DNA of 64,000 nt from a virus. Shown in pieces: positions 50,792-59,242 of the stretch. The position numbers and the translations under genes are program-made. Position 1 is the stretch's first letter. Every line of letters begins with the position of its first letter. The notes under the pieces are model-generated. The model did not search any database, was not told the origin of the DNA, and was given only the letters and a program-made list of their open reading frames with translations. The stretch is from positions 121,565 to 185,564 of IMG/VR virus record IMGVR_UViG_3300003690_003472. One strand, given 5' to 3'.

Positions 50792-50810
50792 AATTTCGGA
50801 TTCCGAAATT
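50792..50810. promoter_or_regulatory. 19-bp palindrome between divergent genes
   Basis: AATTTCGGA-T-TCCGAAATT is perfectly symmetric around one base and lies between the minus-strand lipoprotein and the plus-strand tagged gene at 50861. It could be an operator for both. Confidence 0.55.
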
Positions 50811-50860
50811 GGATTTTTAAAATAATTGCAACTATTTAATATTAGCAAGGAGATATCCCC

Positions 50861-51280
50861 ATGAAACTAGCCAAGTCGCGACTAAAACAGATCATAAAAG
50901 AAGAATTACAAAAAGTACTAAAAAAGAAACAACTTAGAGAAGCTATTACAATACCATTCGGAGGATGGGGACAAGATATACTTGATTGTCACAAAGCAAA
51001 GGGAGACAAACATGCCGCAGAAGTACTTCAAAAAGTATACGACACGCGCGGTCGAGATCCGAATGCGATGATGGCATATTCAATAGTTATGAAAAATAAT
51101 GCAATGCATCCTGATTGTAGGAATCTCTTTCCAGACAAAAAACAAGAAAGAGCAGATATTGAAGCTTATAATAAAGAACTAGCCTGGCGCCCCGATGATC
51201 CAGAAACAGGACAAGGAGCCAAAGTAGTACCCCGAGAAACAAGAGGTCGGGCTCCGGAAGACTACGAAGAAGTCGAGTAA
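50861..51280 (+). CDS. Tag A protein, 139 aa
   Basis: MKLAKSRLKQIIKEELQKVL followed by FGGWGQDILDCHKAKGDKHA and a charged tail. A CTATTTA lies 23 bases upstream and AGGAGAT before the ATG. DCHKA and HPDCRNLFP suggest a compact Cys/His domain. Confidence 0.65.
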   Translation: MKLAKSRLKQIIKEELQKVLKKKQLREAITIPFGGWGQDILDCHKAKGDKHAAEVLQKVYDTRGRDPNAMMAYSIVMKNNAMHPDCRNLFPDKKQERADIEAYNKELAWRPDDPETGQGAKVVPRETRGRAPEDYEEVE

Positions 51281-51302
51281 CTTTAAAAGGGAAAACATTC
51301 AA

Positions 51303-51644
51303 ATGAACCTCACAAAAAAAGACCTCAAACAACTCGTCAAAGAAGCCATGGGCGAAGAAAAAAAAGAATGGGATGTTAGCAAGCGTACAGCACTTCCTCG
51401 TGTTTTATCTCAAATTCTGAGCGCGCTAAGAGAAGCGCAAGATATTATTGATGGCGGCCACTTAGATGAAGAAAGGCCTGTTTCACCCACTGATATAGAA
51501 AATATAAAAAACATCTTCGAGCACCCTGCCTTAAAAACACTTAAAAAACTAGGTAATATTTCTGATGAAGCTGCTCACGAAGAAGCATATGGATTAGACA
51601 TCGATTGGGGAAGTGGTGAGCGCGACGCCGACTGGGATTATTAA
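51303..51644 (+). CDS. Tag A protein, 113 aa, acidic
   Basis: MNLTKKDLKQLVKEAMGEEK, a helix SQILSALREAQDIIDGG, ending in acidic GSGERDADWDY. This tag is the most diverged copy (VKEA instead of IKEE). Confidence 0.65.
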   Translation: MNLTKKDLKQLVKEAMGEEKKEWDVSKRTALPRVLSQILSALREAQDIIDGGHLDEERPVSPTDIENIKNIFEHPALKTLKKLGNISDEAAHEEAYGLDIDWGSGERDADWDY

Positions 51645-51646
51645 AC

Positions 51647-52096
51647 TTGAAACTAACAAAAACAAAACTTAAACAAGTTATCAAAGAAGAAGTATGTATT
51701 ATTTTGTATGAACAAGTCGGGCTTGAAAAAAACCTAGAATTCATAGCTGCACAAAAACGTAAAGCTGAAGAAAAGAAAACCTTTAAGAGCGCACTTACAA
51801 GATTTGTAAATACACTTGGCCATGGAACACATGAAGCAGCGCAGGGAAAATGGATTGATGATTTATTGAAAGCAGGATCTGATGCCTACAGCAAAGGCGA
51901 TTATGCCGGTGCATTAACTACTATGGCTAGCGCAGCTGCAGAAGATAAAATACCCGGTTATGAAATATTAATGGCCGCGCTTAAATCTATTAAAGATATC
52001 GAAATACAAAAACCTTCTTTTCTGCGTCCGCGCAAGTCGCTGATTTCGCACTCGGGCCGCGCGCTCTCGAAGTGGGCGAAGGAAAGGGACGGCTAA
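51647..52096 (+). CDS. Tag A protein, 149 aa
   Basis: TTG start two bases after the previous stop: MKLTKTKLKQVIKEEVCIIL. Helical domain (WIDDLLKAGSDAYSKGDYAG, MASAAAEDK) then a basic end. The GC-rich 3' end (TCGGGCCGCGCGCTC) differs from the gene body. Confidence 0.65.
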   Translation: MKLTKTKLKQVIKEEVCIILYEQVGLEKNLEFIAAQKRKAEEKKTFKSALTRFVNTLGHGTHEAAQGKWIDDLLKAGSDAYSKGDYAGALTTMASAAAEDKIPGYEILMAALKSIKDIEIQKPSFLRPRKSLISHSGRALSKWAKERDG

Positions 52097-52106
52097 TGGC
52101 CACCTT

Positions 52107-52295
52107 ATGAATAATTTATTTTTTTTAGATGAGCGAAGAATTAGAAAACAATTAAAATTAGCTCAAGAGAATTTAATAGCTCTCCGCACTTTAGTTTGTG
52201 ATGGGCATAAAATTTCTAAAAAAACATTTCGTATTACAGAAAAAACAATATACGAATTAGAAAGCCAATTAGAAACTTTAATAATTGGTCAATAA
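52107..52295 (+). CDS. Hypothetical coiled-coil protein, 62 aa
   Basis: MNNLFFLDERRIRKQLKLAQ, a heptad helix to the end. Little else can be said. Confidence 0.5.
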   Translation: MNNLFFLDERRIRKQLKLAQENLIALRTLVCDGHKISKKTFRITEKTIYELESQLETLIIGQ

Positions 52296-52370
52296 AATAA
52301 AAATATTTCTTAAATTAAACTAAATATCATGTTAAAATTTTATAATGCGGCACCAAAAGGAGTTATAACA

Positions 52371-52556
52371 ATGTCAATGCCTACAAATAACCAAATACAA
52401 GAACAAGTTATTAAATTAAATGCACAAGTTGCACAGTTAGCTATTTCAAATTCAAATTTAAATGATGAAATATCACTTCTCAAAAACAATTATGGCAAAT
52501 TAGTTGAAGAAGTAAATCTTCGCTTAGAGGCTGTACATAAGAAAGTTTTTCGTTAA
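52371..52556 (+). CDS. Hypothetical coiled-coil protein, 61 aa
   Basis: AAAGGAGTTATAACA precedes this ATG, so the upstream in-frame ATG at 52329 is unlikely. Heptads (LNAQVAQLAISNSNLNDEIS) over the whole length. Confidence 0.55.
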   Translation: MSMPTNNQIQEQVIKLNAQVAQLAISNSNLNDEISLLKNNYGKLVEEVNLRLEAVHKKVFR

Positions 52557-52631
52557 AGAAAAGAAACAGCCCAAAACAAAAAATTTTATAGACACAATTA
52601 AAATGTTTTTATTAATTAAAAAAGGATAAAC

Positions 52632-52850
52632 ATGCAAGAACCACAACCACAACCACAAGTTAATATTGATGTAAAACAGGCAGAAGATGTGCCATGTAAA
52701 GAATGTGGAAATGTATACTTTTTTCCCGTTGTAATGTTAAAGAGATTATCTGCTATATTATCACCAACCGGAGAAGAGCTTAAATTCCCAGTCAATGTAC
52801 TTCAATGCACTTCGTGCAAAAAAATTGAGATACCCTTTTCAGAAGAATAA
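52632..52850 (+). CDS. Zinc-ribbon-like protein, 72 aa
   Basis: CKEC and CTSC pairs 40 residues apart make a zinc ribbon; the N-terminus is Gln/Pro-rich (EPQPQPQVNID). Resembles small zinc ribbon proteins common in marine phages. A short inverted repeat (CACTATTTATAGTG) follows the stop. Confidence 0.65.
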   Translation: MQEPQPQPQVNIDVKQAEDVPCKECGNVYFFPVVMLKRLSAILSPTGEELKFPVNVLQCTSCKKIEIPFSEE

Positions 52851-52927
52851 CACTATTTATAGTGTGAAGCTCTTATTAGAAAAAAATCCCTCCAAGCTTC
52901 GTCCCACCAATATCAACTGGTACTAAA

Positions 52928-53137
52928 ATGTCATCCTGCAAGTTCTACATTGGAGATCTAGTACAGTTTGATTGTTCGAGAAAACTAGGCGTAGTCACAG
53001 AAATAAAAAATGCTCCAGAATTTGAACCTCCAGAAAAAATAGCAGATGTAAAGGTGCTTTGGTTAAATGGTGAAGAATTTTGGTGTTTAGACTTTACATT
53101 AGAGTTAGTTTCACGCAATTCACGCAATTATAACTAA
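52928..53137 (+). CDS. IGDLV family protein, outlying copy
   Basis: 69 aa: MSSCKFYIGDLVQFDCSRKL, LWLNGEEFWCLDF, ending RNSRNYN. No shared overlap element here; the family occurs alone. Confidence 0.6.
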   Translation: MSSCKFYIGDLVQFDCSRKLGVVTEIKNAPEFEPPEKIADVKVLWLNGEEFWCLDFTLELVSRNSRNYN

Positions 53138-53161
53138 TTATCTACAGGACTGGAATTAATG

Positions 53162-53839
53162 ATGAAACTACTATTTGAAAATTGGCGAAAATTCTTATTA
53201 ACAGAAAAGCTAATGCTTAAGCCTGGTCCAAATGGTTGGGACAAATATAGAGAATTAGTAGCAAAAGCTTATGACGACGCTCCGCCGTTTGATGAGAGCG
53301 CGGCAAGCTCATTTGAAGCAATAGAGCCATTTGTAGATAAAATGTTTAAAAGAATATCTTCTAGAGTTGATGTACAATTTGTAGATGAGGATCCATACGA
53401 AGGCCCGGAAGAAATGTGTGACGACGCCCTCAACAATGGTATATTAAAAATATGGAAAGGCGGCACAGAACATCAAATATTTGACCCTGAGTTAAATTTA
53501 AAATTAAGAGCCGTTCATGATTATATGGCCCATTGTCAAAAAAGTACAGACTTTACCATGAAAGGTGAAATTGCTTCTTATAATGCTCACATGAAGACTG
53601 TCCCCCCTTCAGCAGCAGGCGCGCTATTTACGGAAGTTGTGGGGCAGGCAGCGTTTTTTCTTGATAGAGGATATTTTCCTCCACAAAAAATAGCCATTTT
53701 ACCAGGATTTGATTTTTTTAATGTTGGTGAAGTTGACCCAGAAATTACAGGATACAGATTAGATCCAGAAAGAAAAGAATTGATTAAAGTTGGAGAGGAA
53801 ATTCAGGAGCCGTCTATAGATCCGGAGGGCTTATTATAA
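53162..53839 (+). CDS. Tag B protein, 225 aa
   Basis: MKLLFENWRKFLLTEKLMLK is the type example of tag B. The rest has a conserved-looking core RAVHDYMAHCQKSTDFTM, then a helix with FTEVVGQAAFFLDRGYFPPQ, which I recall in other phage proteins without a function. Fully soluble. The hydrophobic-x-Glu site is LLTE. ATG 53159 is one codon earlier. Confidence 0.65.
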   Translation: MKLLFENWRKFLLTEKLMLKPGPNGWDKYRELVAKAYDDAPPFDESAASSFEAIEPFVDKMFKRISSRVDVQFVDEDPYEGPEEMCDDALNNGILKIWKGGTEHQIFDPELNLKLRAVHDYMAHCQKSTDFTMKGEIASYNAHMKTVPPSAAGALFTEVVGQAAFFLDRGYFPPQKIAILPGFDFFNVGEVDPEITGYRLDPERKELIKVGEEIQEPSIDPEGLL

Positions 53840-54048
53840 TGGGCCATTTGAAAAGAAATAATGAAACATACATAAGCCACTTATTGTTTGCAGGAAAAGT
53901 TGGCTTGACTTTAATCTTCCGTGGCATTATATTTTTACTACATGGTATATTACCAATTTGTAAGATTCCAAAATTCTTAAATCTTAAAAGCACTAGCGAT
54001 AAACTATACAAATGGAATGAACATACATATAGGAGAAAGTGGAAATGA
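53839..54048 (+). CDS. DUF6356-like small membrane protein
   Basis: 69 aa. GHLKRNNETYISHLLFAGKV, one membrane helix (LTLIFRGIIFLLHGILPI) and a basic tail resemble DUF6356 proteins found in bacterial hosts, probably captured. Shares one base with the previous stop. Confidence 0.6.
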   Translation: MGHLKRNNETYISHLLFAGKVGLTLIFRGIIFLLHGILPICKIPKFLNLKSTSDKLYKWNEHTYRRKWK

Positions 54049-54401
54049 AAAATTGGAAACCAAAATTTATTAATAATAGTAAAATTCCAGTCTGGTTGTC
54101 TAAGCTATCACCTATCAACATTTGGGCTTTAAGCTTTGGGTTTTGGGTTTGGTGTCGAGGAAAGGCCTCAGAAACTACAAAACGACACGAAACAATACAT
54201 TTTCAACAACAATTAGAACTATTATTTATTTTTCAGTGGATATTATACGGCTTGTTTTGGGTTATTGGTCTTATAAAATATAAAAGCGGTAAAGAAGCTT
54301 ATTATAAAAATCTTTTTGAGCAAGAAGCCTATAGCAATCAACACAACACTAATTACTTAAAGAACAGAAAACGATATTCATGGTGGAAATATAAAGTATG
54401 A
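54045..54401 (+). CDS. Membrane protein with HExxH motif
   Basis: 118 aa. RHETIHFQQQLELLF carries HExxH plus a Gln, followed by a membrane helix (FIFQWILYGLFWVIGLI). Possible zinc peptidase in the membrane, but no third ligand is clear. ATGA overlap with the preceding and next genes. Confidence 0.5.
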   Translation: MKNWKPKFINNSKIPVWLSKLSPINIWALSFGFWVWCRGKASETTKRHETIHFQQQLELLFIFQWILYGLFWVIGLIKYKSGKEAYYKNLFEQEAYSNQHNTNYLKNRKRYSWWKYKV

Positions 54402-55201
54402 ATAAGTGGAAAAAATTTTTAGATGAAATTGTAGAACCAGAAAATGTTCAAATTAAGGGGATATCTGTTAAAGAAACTCTAGATCCTGTCATTTGGGACA
54501 ATAATCAATTAAAAGGTTATATTGCTGAACATCTCTACAAGATCGCAAAAAACTTTTTTATATCCTTAGAAATCGATTGGGAATTCGTACAAGATGTTAC
54601 ATTTACTGGATCTTTAGCAAATTATAATTGGTCAACATATTCTGATATTGATTTACATATTTTAGTTGATTTTAGTGATATTGATACAAATAAAAAACTA
54701 GTAAGAGATTTTTTTAAAAATGCAACAATGATATGGAATAAAGTTCATAATATTACAGTGAAAGGCCATGAAGTAGAATTATATGTTCAAGATTCGCGCG
54801 AACCACACCACTCAACAGGAGTTTATTCAATAAAATATGATCAATGGAAAAAAACACCATCAAAATACAATCCAGAAATTGATGAGACAAGCGTGAGAAA
54901 AAAAGCAGCTAAATTTATGAACGATATTGATGATGTATATGATTTATACGCAGAAAAGAATTTTAAAGATGCACATGAACAAGCAGAGAAATTACGAGCG
55001 AAATTAAGAAAATTTAGACAAGGTGGCTTAGAGAAAGGTGGAGAATATTCAATTGAAAATTTAGTTTTTAAGGTTCTACGCCGTAACGACTATTTGTATA
55101 AGCTATCTAGTTTAAAAATTATGTCATATGACAAAATGATGTCCGTTAATGGAGGAATAGGAAGTGAAATTATCAAAGTCAATCTTAAAACAACTAATTA
55201 A
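54398..55201 (+). CDS. Tag B nucleotidyltransferase-fold protein
   Basis: 267 aa. MNKWKKFLDEIVEPENV is a short tag B (LDE site). FTGSLANYNWSTYSDIDLHI gives the GS...DxD motif of the minimal nucleotidyltransferase/polymerase beta fold, and KGHEVELYVQD supplies the third acidic residue. Such enzymes add nucleotides to RNA, proteins or antibiotics. A tagged, possibly injected nucleotidyltransferase could modify a host target, in the way T4 Alt is packaged and acts on host proteins. Confidence 0.65.
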   Translation: MNKWKKFLDEIVEPENVQIKGISVKETLDPVIWDNNQLKGYIAEHLYKIAKNFFISLEIDWEFVQDVTFTGSLANYNWSTYSDIDLHILVDFSDIDTNKKLVRDFFKNATMIWNKVHNITVKGHEVELYVQDSREPHHSTGVYSIKYDQWKKTPSKYNPEIDETSVRKKAAKFMNDIDDVYDLYAEKNFKDAHEQAEKLRAKLRKFRQGGLEKGGEYSIENLVFKVLRRNDYLYKLSSLKIMSYDKMMSVNGGIGSEIIKVNLKTTN

Positions 55202-55337
55202 AGAGGAAATTGATGCTCTTTTTGAATGACCGGGCCCAGACGAAGGGGAGTCTCCTCTTGAAGAAGAATTAACCGACAAAGAAGAAGAGCACAAAGAGAA
55301 ACTCGAAGACGAACTCGAAGATTTAGAACATAAGTGA
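55164..55337 (+). CDS. Tag A peptide with in-frame TGA, then acidic tail
   Basis: GTG start: MKLSKSILKQLIKEEIDALF, Glu, then TGA (55227-55229). The same frame continues PGPDEGESPLEEELTDKEEE to HLEHK-like end and TGA at 55337. Either a 21-aa tag peptide, a nonsense-broken gene, or stop read-through (TGA followed by C is a leaky context). Overlaps the previous gene by 38 bases. Confidence 0.45.
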
Positions 55338-55348
55338 ATAAAGGAAGG

Positions 55349-55366
55349 AAAGCTGAGTTCAGCTTT
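55349..55366. promoter_or_regulatory. Perfect inverted repeat
   Basis: AAAGCTGA-GT-TCAGCTTT, 8 bp each side with a 2-base centre, immediately before the TTG of the next gene; it could control its translation. Confidence 0.4.
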
Positions 55367-55556
55367 GGTCAAAAGATATAACTTGAATGAATCGATTGGA
55401 AAAGTTTTATGGCATTCTTTAGATAAAAGTGGAAATATTGAAGAATATGATATGCAATTTGGGAATACAATTATTAGAGGCCTTCTACCTGAAGATATTG
55501 AGCCTCAAACAACTAAATTACATGAACATAACACACAAAAAAGAGATGGCAGGTAA
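55365..55556 (+). CDS. Hypothetical protein, 63 aa
   Basis: TTG start (or ATG later): MVKRYNLNESIGKVLWHSLD. The start overlaps an inverted repeat. Beta-rich and soluble, no domain recognised. Confidence 0.4.
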   Translation: MVKRYNLNESIGKVLWHSLDKSGNIEEYDMQFGNTIIRGLLPEDIEPQTTKLHEHNTQKRDGR

Positions 55557-55561
55557 AAATT

Positions 55562-55753
55562 ATGTGTTTAATTTGTATTGAATATGAAAAAGGTAAATTA
55601 AAGATCAATGAGGCTCTCCGAAACTTAGAAGAGATGAGAGAATCTATTGGAGAAATACACTATGATGAAACAAGAGAACTTCTCATAGAAGATATGATGA
55701 ATGAATTTAATTTTGATGACGAATATTGGGAAAAATTAGGATTTGGAGACTAA
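55562..55753 (+). CDS. Small conserved phage protein, 63 aa
   Basis: MCLICIEYEKGKLKINEALR opens a family I recall from other phages; acidic helix to the end (MNEFNFDDEYWEKLGFG). One-base TAATG overlap with the next gene. Confidence 0.65.
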   Translation: MCLICIEYEKGKLKINEALRNLEEMRESIGEIHYDETRELLIEDMMNEFNFDDEYWEKLGFGD

Positions 55754-57438
55754 TGAAATATTTCAAAGGTTGGCGAAAGTTCTTAAATGAAAGTGTTGAT
55801 CCATATGCAGAAACTGCAGAAACACAAGTACAAACTAAAATAGCCAAACCAAAAGCTAAAACTGATGAATATGATTCTCCTTACGAATATGAAGAAACTC
55901 CAGAAAAATCACGTGAAACATACTTTGGCAAAAGCCCAGACAACCTTCGATGTATAAAAGACCTTAGAAATCAAGCAATAGATGTCTTTCCTCCGGACTT
56001 TTATAGGTGTATGGAACAAGAAGGCTATACTAAATTAGGTGCAGGCTCTTTTAGAGCGGTTTTTAACGTCCCAGAAAACCCGGAACTAGTTCTTAAGGTT
56101 GTAGGACCGGCAAATTCTTATCCAGAGCAAATCAGAAGCAGAGAAATGAACAAAGAAGAAGCAAAAGCCTCTTTTCAAACAGCTTCTGACTTAGTACCAA
56201 AGGTTTTTGATAGTGCAAGAGACTATTTTTGGATTATATCTGAAAAAGTTACTCCCATATTAACTTGGGAAGAGATGAAGAAGTTCTTTCCGGCGTGGAA
56301 AGACGAAAATGAATATGATTTCTCGTGGTGGTTCCAAAAATTAATTTTATCAGAGCTTAATAATGAAGTTGCGATTAGAAATTTAGATAATCGCATTGAA
56401 TACGTAAAAACTGGTAAAGAATTAGTTAATGATCCGCTTATTTTACAAATTCGTGACCTTCTGGCACAATTTGACCTTCCGGCGTGGGATATTCGCCCTC
56501 ATAATGTAGGATATGCCACTAGAAACGGTCAAAAACAGTTTGTTATACTAGATCCCGGCTTTGAACTAGGAAAAGCTACAGGAACAGTTGCTGATCAAGG
56601 CCCAGAACCTTCGATTTCAGACATTTTTAAGGATGACGTAGCAAAAACATGGAAACCACAACAAAAAGACAAGAATACAACAACCATAAGAGAAGATTTG
56701 ACTAAAAATTGGCAATTGTTTGTCGAAAATGCCGAAATTAAGGGCCCAAATGACTTTTTATACGACATTACAGCCTCTCCAGACAAAATTACCATCAATT
56801 TACTCGATTCAGTAACAAAAGAGCCCGTAGAAAGCAAAAAAGAGGACACAAATGCCTACATTTCTATGGAAAAGCGAACAAACGTGCCTAATTGGGAGGT
56901 TGCATGGTCATCTTCGCCTCTAAATAGCGAAAAAGTAGGTATAATCATGTATTTAATGGCTCTAGAGCTAGTTGAAGAGGGTTTGTCGCCCGATTCTTAT
57001 GAAACCAGCCCTGATGCACTGCGAATTTGGGCAAAATTCATGAAAAAGAACGAATATGGGGTTAAAAAAGAACTAAAAGACGGTCATGAGGGTCAAGATG
57101 AAGAAGATCCTGTTAATTTTGTGTTTTTTAAGCCAAATAAGGCCATTTTAGAGCAATATTCGGACAAAATCACCGTAAAAGAGGTCGAAAGCGAAGAAAA
57201 AGACGAATTTGACCCCAAAAAAGAGGAAAAATTCGAATATTTTGACACCGAAGCGTTTGATTGGGAAGATTTAGACGAATTAGACGAGCAAACAGAGCCA
57301 TATCAGCTATTTTCAATAGGTACATACAAAGATTTCATAAAAGATCTTGCAAATCAAGGCAAAAACAAGTATAATATAGGTGGAAAAATGAAAAAAGCAT
57401 CAAACAAGCACCTAAAAAGTGGTCCTCTAGGCGGTTGA
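55753..57438 (+). CDS. Tag B protein kinase-fold protein
   Basis: 561 aa. MKYFKGWRKFLNESVDPYAE is tag B (LNE). A kinase-like lobe begins near residue 96: GYTKLGAGSFRAVFN is the glycine loop, LVLKVV holds the Lys, and LPAWDIRPHNVGYA and ILDPGFELG stand for the catalytic loop (D...N) and the DFG-type Asp. The catalytic loop lacks the usual HRD His, so it may be an atypical kinase. The C-terminal half is acidic. A packaged kinase could act on the host at injection. Confidence 0.65.
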   Translation: MKYFKGWRKFLNESVDPYAETAETQVQTKIAKPKAKTDEYDSPYEYEETPEKSRETYFGKSPDNLRCIKDLRNQAIDVFPPDFYRCMEQEGYTKLGAGSFRAVFNVPENPELVLKVVGPANSYPEQIRSREMNKEEAKASFQTASDLVPKVFDSARDYFWIISEKVTPILTWEEMKKFFPAWKDENEYDFSWWFQKLILSELNNEVAIRNLDNRIEYVKTGKELVNDPLILQIRDLLAQFDLPAWDIRPHNVGYATRNGQKQFVILDPGFELGKATGTVADQGPEPSISDIFKDDVAKTWKPQQKDKNTTTIREDLTKNWQLFVENAEIKGPNDFLYDITASPDKITINLLDSVTKEPVESKKEDTNAYISMEKRTNVPNWEVAWSSSPLNSEKVGIIMYLMALELVEEGLSPDSYETSPDALRIWAKFMKKNEYGVKKELKDGHEGQDEEDPVNFVFFKPNKAILEQYSDKITVKEVESEEKDEFDPKKEEKFEYFDTEAFDWEDLDELDEQTEPYQLFSIGTYKDFIKDLANQGKNKYNIGGKMKKASNKHLKSGPLGG

Positions 57439-57481
57439 GGCCCCCTTTAAACTAGTTATTATAGACGTGGAGGTCCATATT

Positions 57482-57673
57482 ATGCCTATTATACCCGAAA
57501 TACCCCCCGATTTGATTGATTTTTTGATTCAAATGGAGAAGGAAGAGCAAAAAAAGCAAGAAAACAGGCCATATTTATACATTCCAGTCCCAAACATGCC
57601 CGAAATACCCCCCAAAAAGGAAGAAATAGAGGAAAAAGACAAGGAAAATGGGGTCATTATAATAGATATTTAG
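57482..57673 (+). CDS. Pro/Glu-rich small protein, 63 aa
   Basis: GGAGGTCC precedes this ATG. MPIIPEIPPDLIDFLIQMEK, then Pro/Glu repeats and VIIIDI at the end, a pattern I associate with small proteins of deltaproteobacteria and phages. Confidence 0.5.
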   Translation: MPIIPEIPPDLIDFLIQMEKEEQKKQENRPYLYIPVPNMPEIPPKKEEIEEKDKENGVIIIDI

Positions 57674-57801
57674 GCGATAAGTAGACATATATAATACATT
57701 GAAGAGTTATTGCGTAAAAATAATAATATTAAGAGGTAAATAACAAAGAAATATGACTATTTATTTACGAGTTACCTTATTCTGTGGCCAGGAGATTTAA
57801 T

Positions 57802-58827
57802 ATGAAACTAACTAAAGAGCTTATACAACAGTATATTAAAGAAGAACTAGCAAATCACACTTTAAAGCTGAACGAACAGCTGCCAAAGCCAGAACCTCGC
57901 TTGCCTGTACCTGGACAAGCTGCAGCTGCTGAAACAGATGTTGAAGGTGCTCAAGCTAAAACAGCTGAAGCAGAGGCGAAAGAAGAATCGCGCAAAGTAA
58001 TGTTTAATTTTGCTACTCAGGCCATAAGAATAGCTGAAGCGCTGATTAAAAAACGTACGGTGGCCGCTGCAGCTGCCCAAGAAGCACTAGAAGAAGCCAC
58101 ACGTGAGCAAGAAAAAGCTGAAGAAGGTCCATGGGGTGGCGCGCCGCACAGTTTAGATTGGAAAGTTGAACAGGCCATGGCGGATCTCAAAGATGCTCAA
58201 AGCGATCTAGCACAATCAAAACAACAACAACTGCAGTACCAACAAATGTTGGAGAAACACAAACGCCCCCTAACACCAGAAGAAATAGAAGCCGGGAAAA
58301 AGTTCTGGGGAAATATTATCAAAAAAGGCAAAGAATGGCTTGGTATTGGAGGTGAATCTACTCCTACCGTAACTCCTACGGACAAAGAACAATCTAAACA
58401 ACAAAGTTTGCCCGGTGAACATCCGCCAGGATCCGGTATGGAACCACAACAGAGTATGGCTGATCCTATACCGAAACCTCGACGCATAGCAGGAATGTCA
58501 GTTAAATATTTGGAAAAAAGAGGTTACACATGGGATCCAAATAAAGGCACTATGATACACCCCAAAAAAGGTGATGTACGCAACGTTGCCTCCAAGTGGA
58601 AGAGTCAGAAGAGGAGCCGCCGAAAGCGCATCGCAGCGCAAAATAAAATGGTAAAAAAGCTACAAAACTTAAAAAGACAAAATTTTCCAGCTGGACAAAC
58701 ACAAGCAGATCGAGACGCAGAAGGAATTGAATCGAAAACATTGCAAGAAAACAAGCAAACAAACACCGATCTTTTAACTGAATCTGAAATTAAACGCTTT
58801 GCAGAAATAATGAACACTAAAAGTTAA
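57802..58827 (+). CDS. Tag A protein, 341 aa, long coiled coil
   Basis: MKLTKELIQQYIKEELANHT begins it; the ATG follows CAGGAG. The middle is an Ala/Glu/Gln coiled coil (KTAEAEAKEE to SDLAQSKQQQLQ), then a Gly-rich and a basic domain (VASKWKSQKRSRRKRIAAQN). It ends LLTESEIKRFAEIMNTKS, similar to the N-terminus of the 25803 protein. CTATTTA lies 39 bases upstream. Confidence 0.65.
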   Translation: MKLTKELIQQYIKEELANHTLKLNEQLPKPEPRLPVPGQAAAAETDVEGAQAKTAEAEAKEESRKVMFNFATQAIRIAEALIKKRTVAAAAAQEALEEATREQEKAEEGPWGGAPHSLDWKVEQAMADLKDAQSDLAQSKQQQLQYQQMLEKHKRPLTPEEIEAGKKFWGNIIKKGKEWLGIGGESTPTVTPTDKEQSKQQSLPGEHPPGSGMEPQQSMADPIPKPRRIAGMSVKYLEKRGYTWDPNKGTMIHPKKGDVRNVASKWKSQKRSRRKRIAAQNKMVKKLQNLKRQNFPAGQTQADRDAEGIESKTLQENKQTNTDLLTESEIKRFAEIMNTKS

Positions 58828-58831
58828 ATGA

Positions 58832-59176
58832 ATGAGACTAATACTTGAAAACTTTCGAAAATATCTTAAAGAGATCAAAGATAGATGGGAATTCAGCGTA
58901 TTAGTTCGCTTAGAAAAAGATGCCAACCTTTATGCAGACATATTTGAAAAAATTCGTGCAATTCCTGGCGTTACAATTGTTAAAACCAAAGAAAAACAAA
59001 GAAACATATCTCCCACACAAAAAGCTGCTGTTTTAGAAGTTAAATGCATTATTGGTGGTACCGGAATGGTAAATTACGGCGTATACCTTAAAAGCCAGCT
59101 AGCAAAACTCCAAGATGAACAAGGTGATCGAATTCTTGGAGTTCAATTTTCTTCACCCCCAGAAGACGTTTCTTAA
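58832..59176 (+). CDS. Tag B protein, 114 aa
   Basis: MRLILENFRKYLKEIKDRWE carries tag B (LKE). The rest alternates strands and helices (EFSVLVRLEKDANLYADIFE, VLEVKCIIGG) like a ferredoxin-type fold. Starts 4 bases after the previous stop. Function unknown. Confidence 0.6.
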   Translation: MRLILENFRKYLKEIKDRWEFSVLVRLEKDANLYADIFEKIRAIPGVTIVKTKEKQRNISPTQKAAVLEVKCIIGGTGMVNYGVYLKSQLAKLQDEQGDRILGVQFSSPPEDVS

Positions 59177-59242
59177 AAAAATATTTTAAAAACAATTGTT
59201 TTTAATGTATTCTATATATAGTTATTATATGAGGTATAGGAT

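Noticed and set aside
55227-55229. TGA recoded as Trp throughout the genome
   Set aside because: Many genes end in TGA with tight overlaps (for example 10420, 42232, 45990), so it is a normal stop here.
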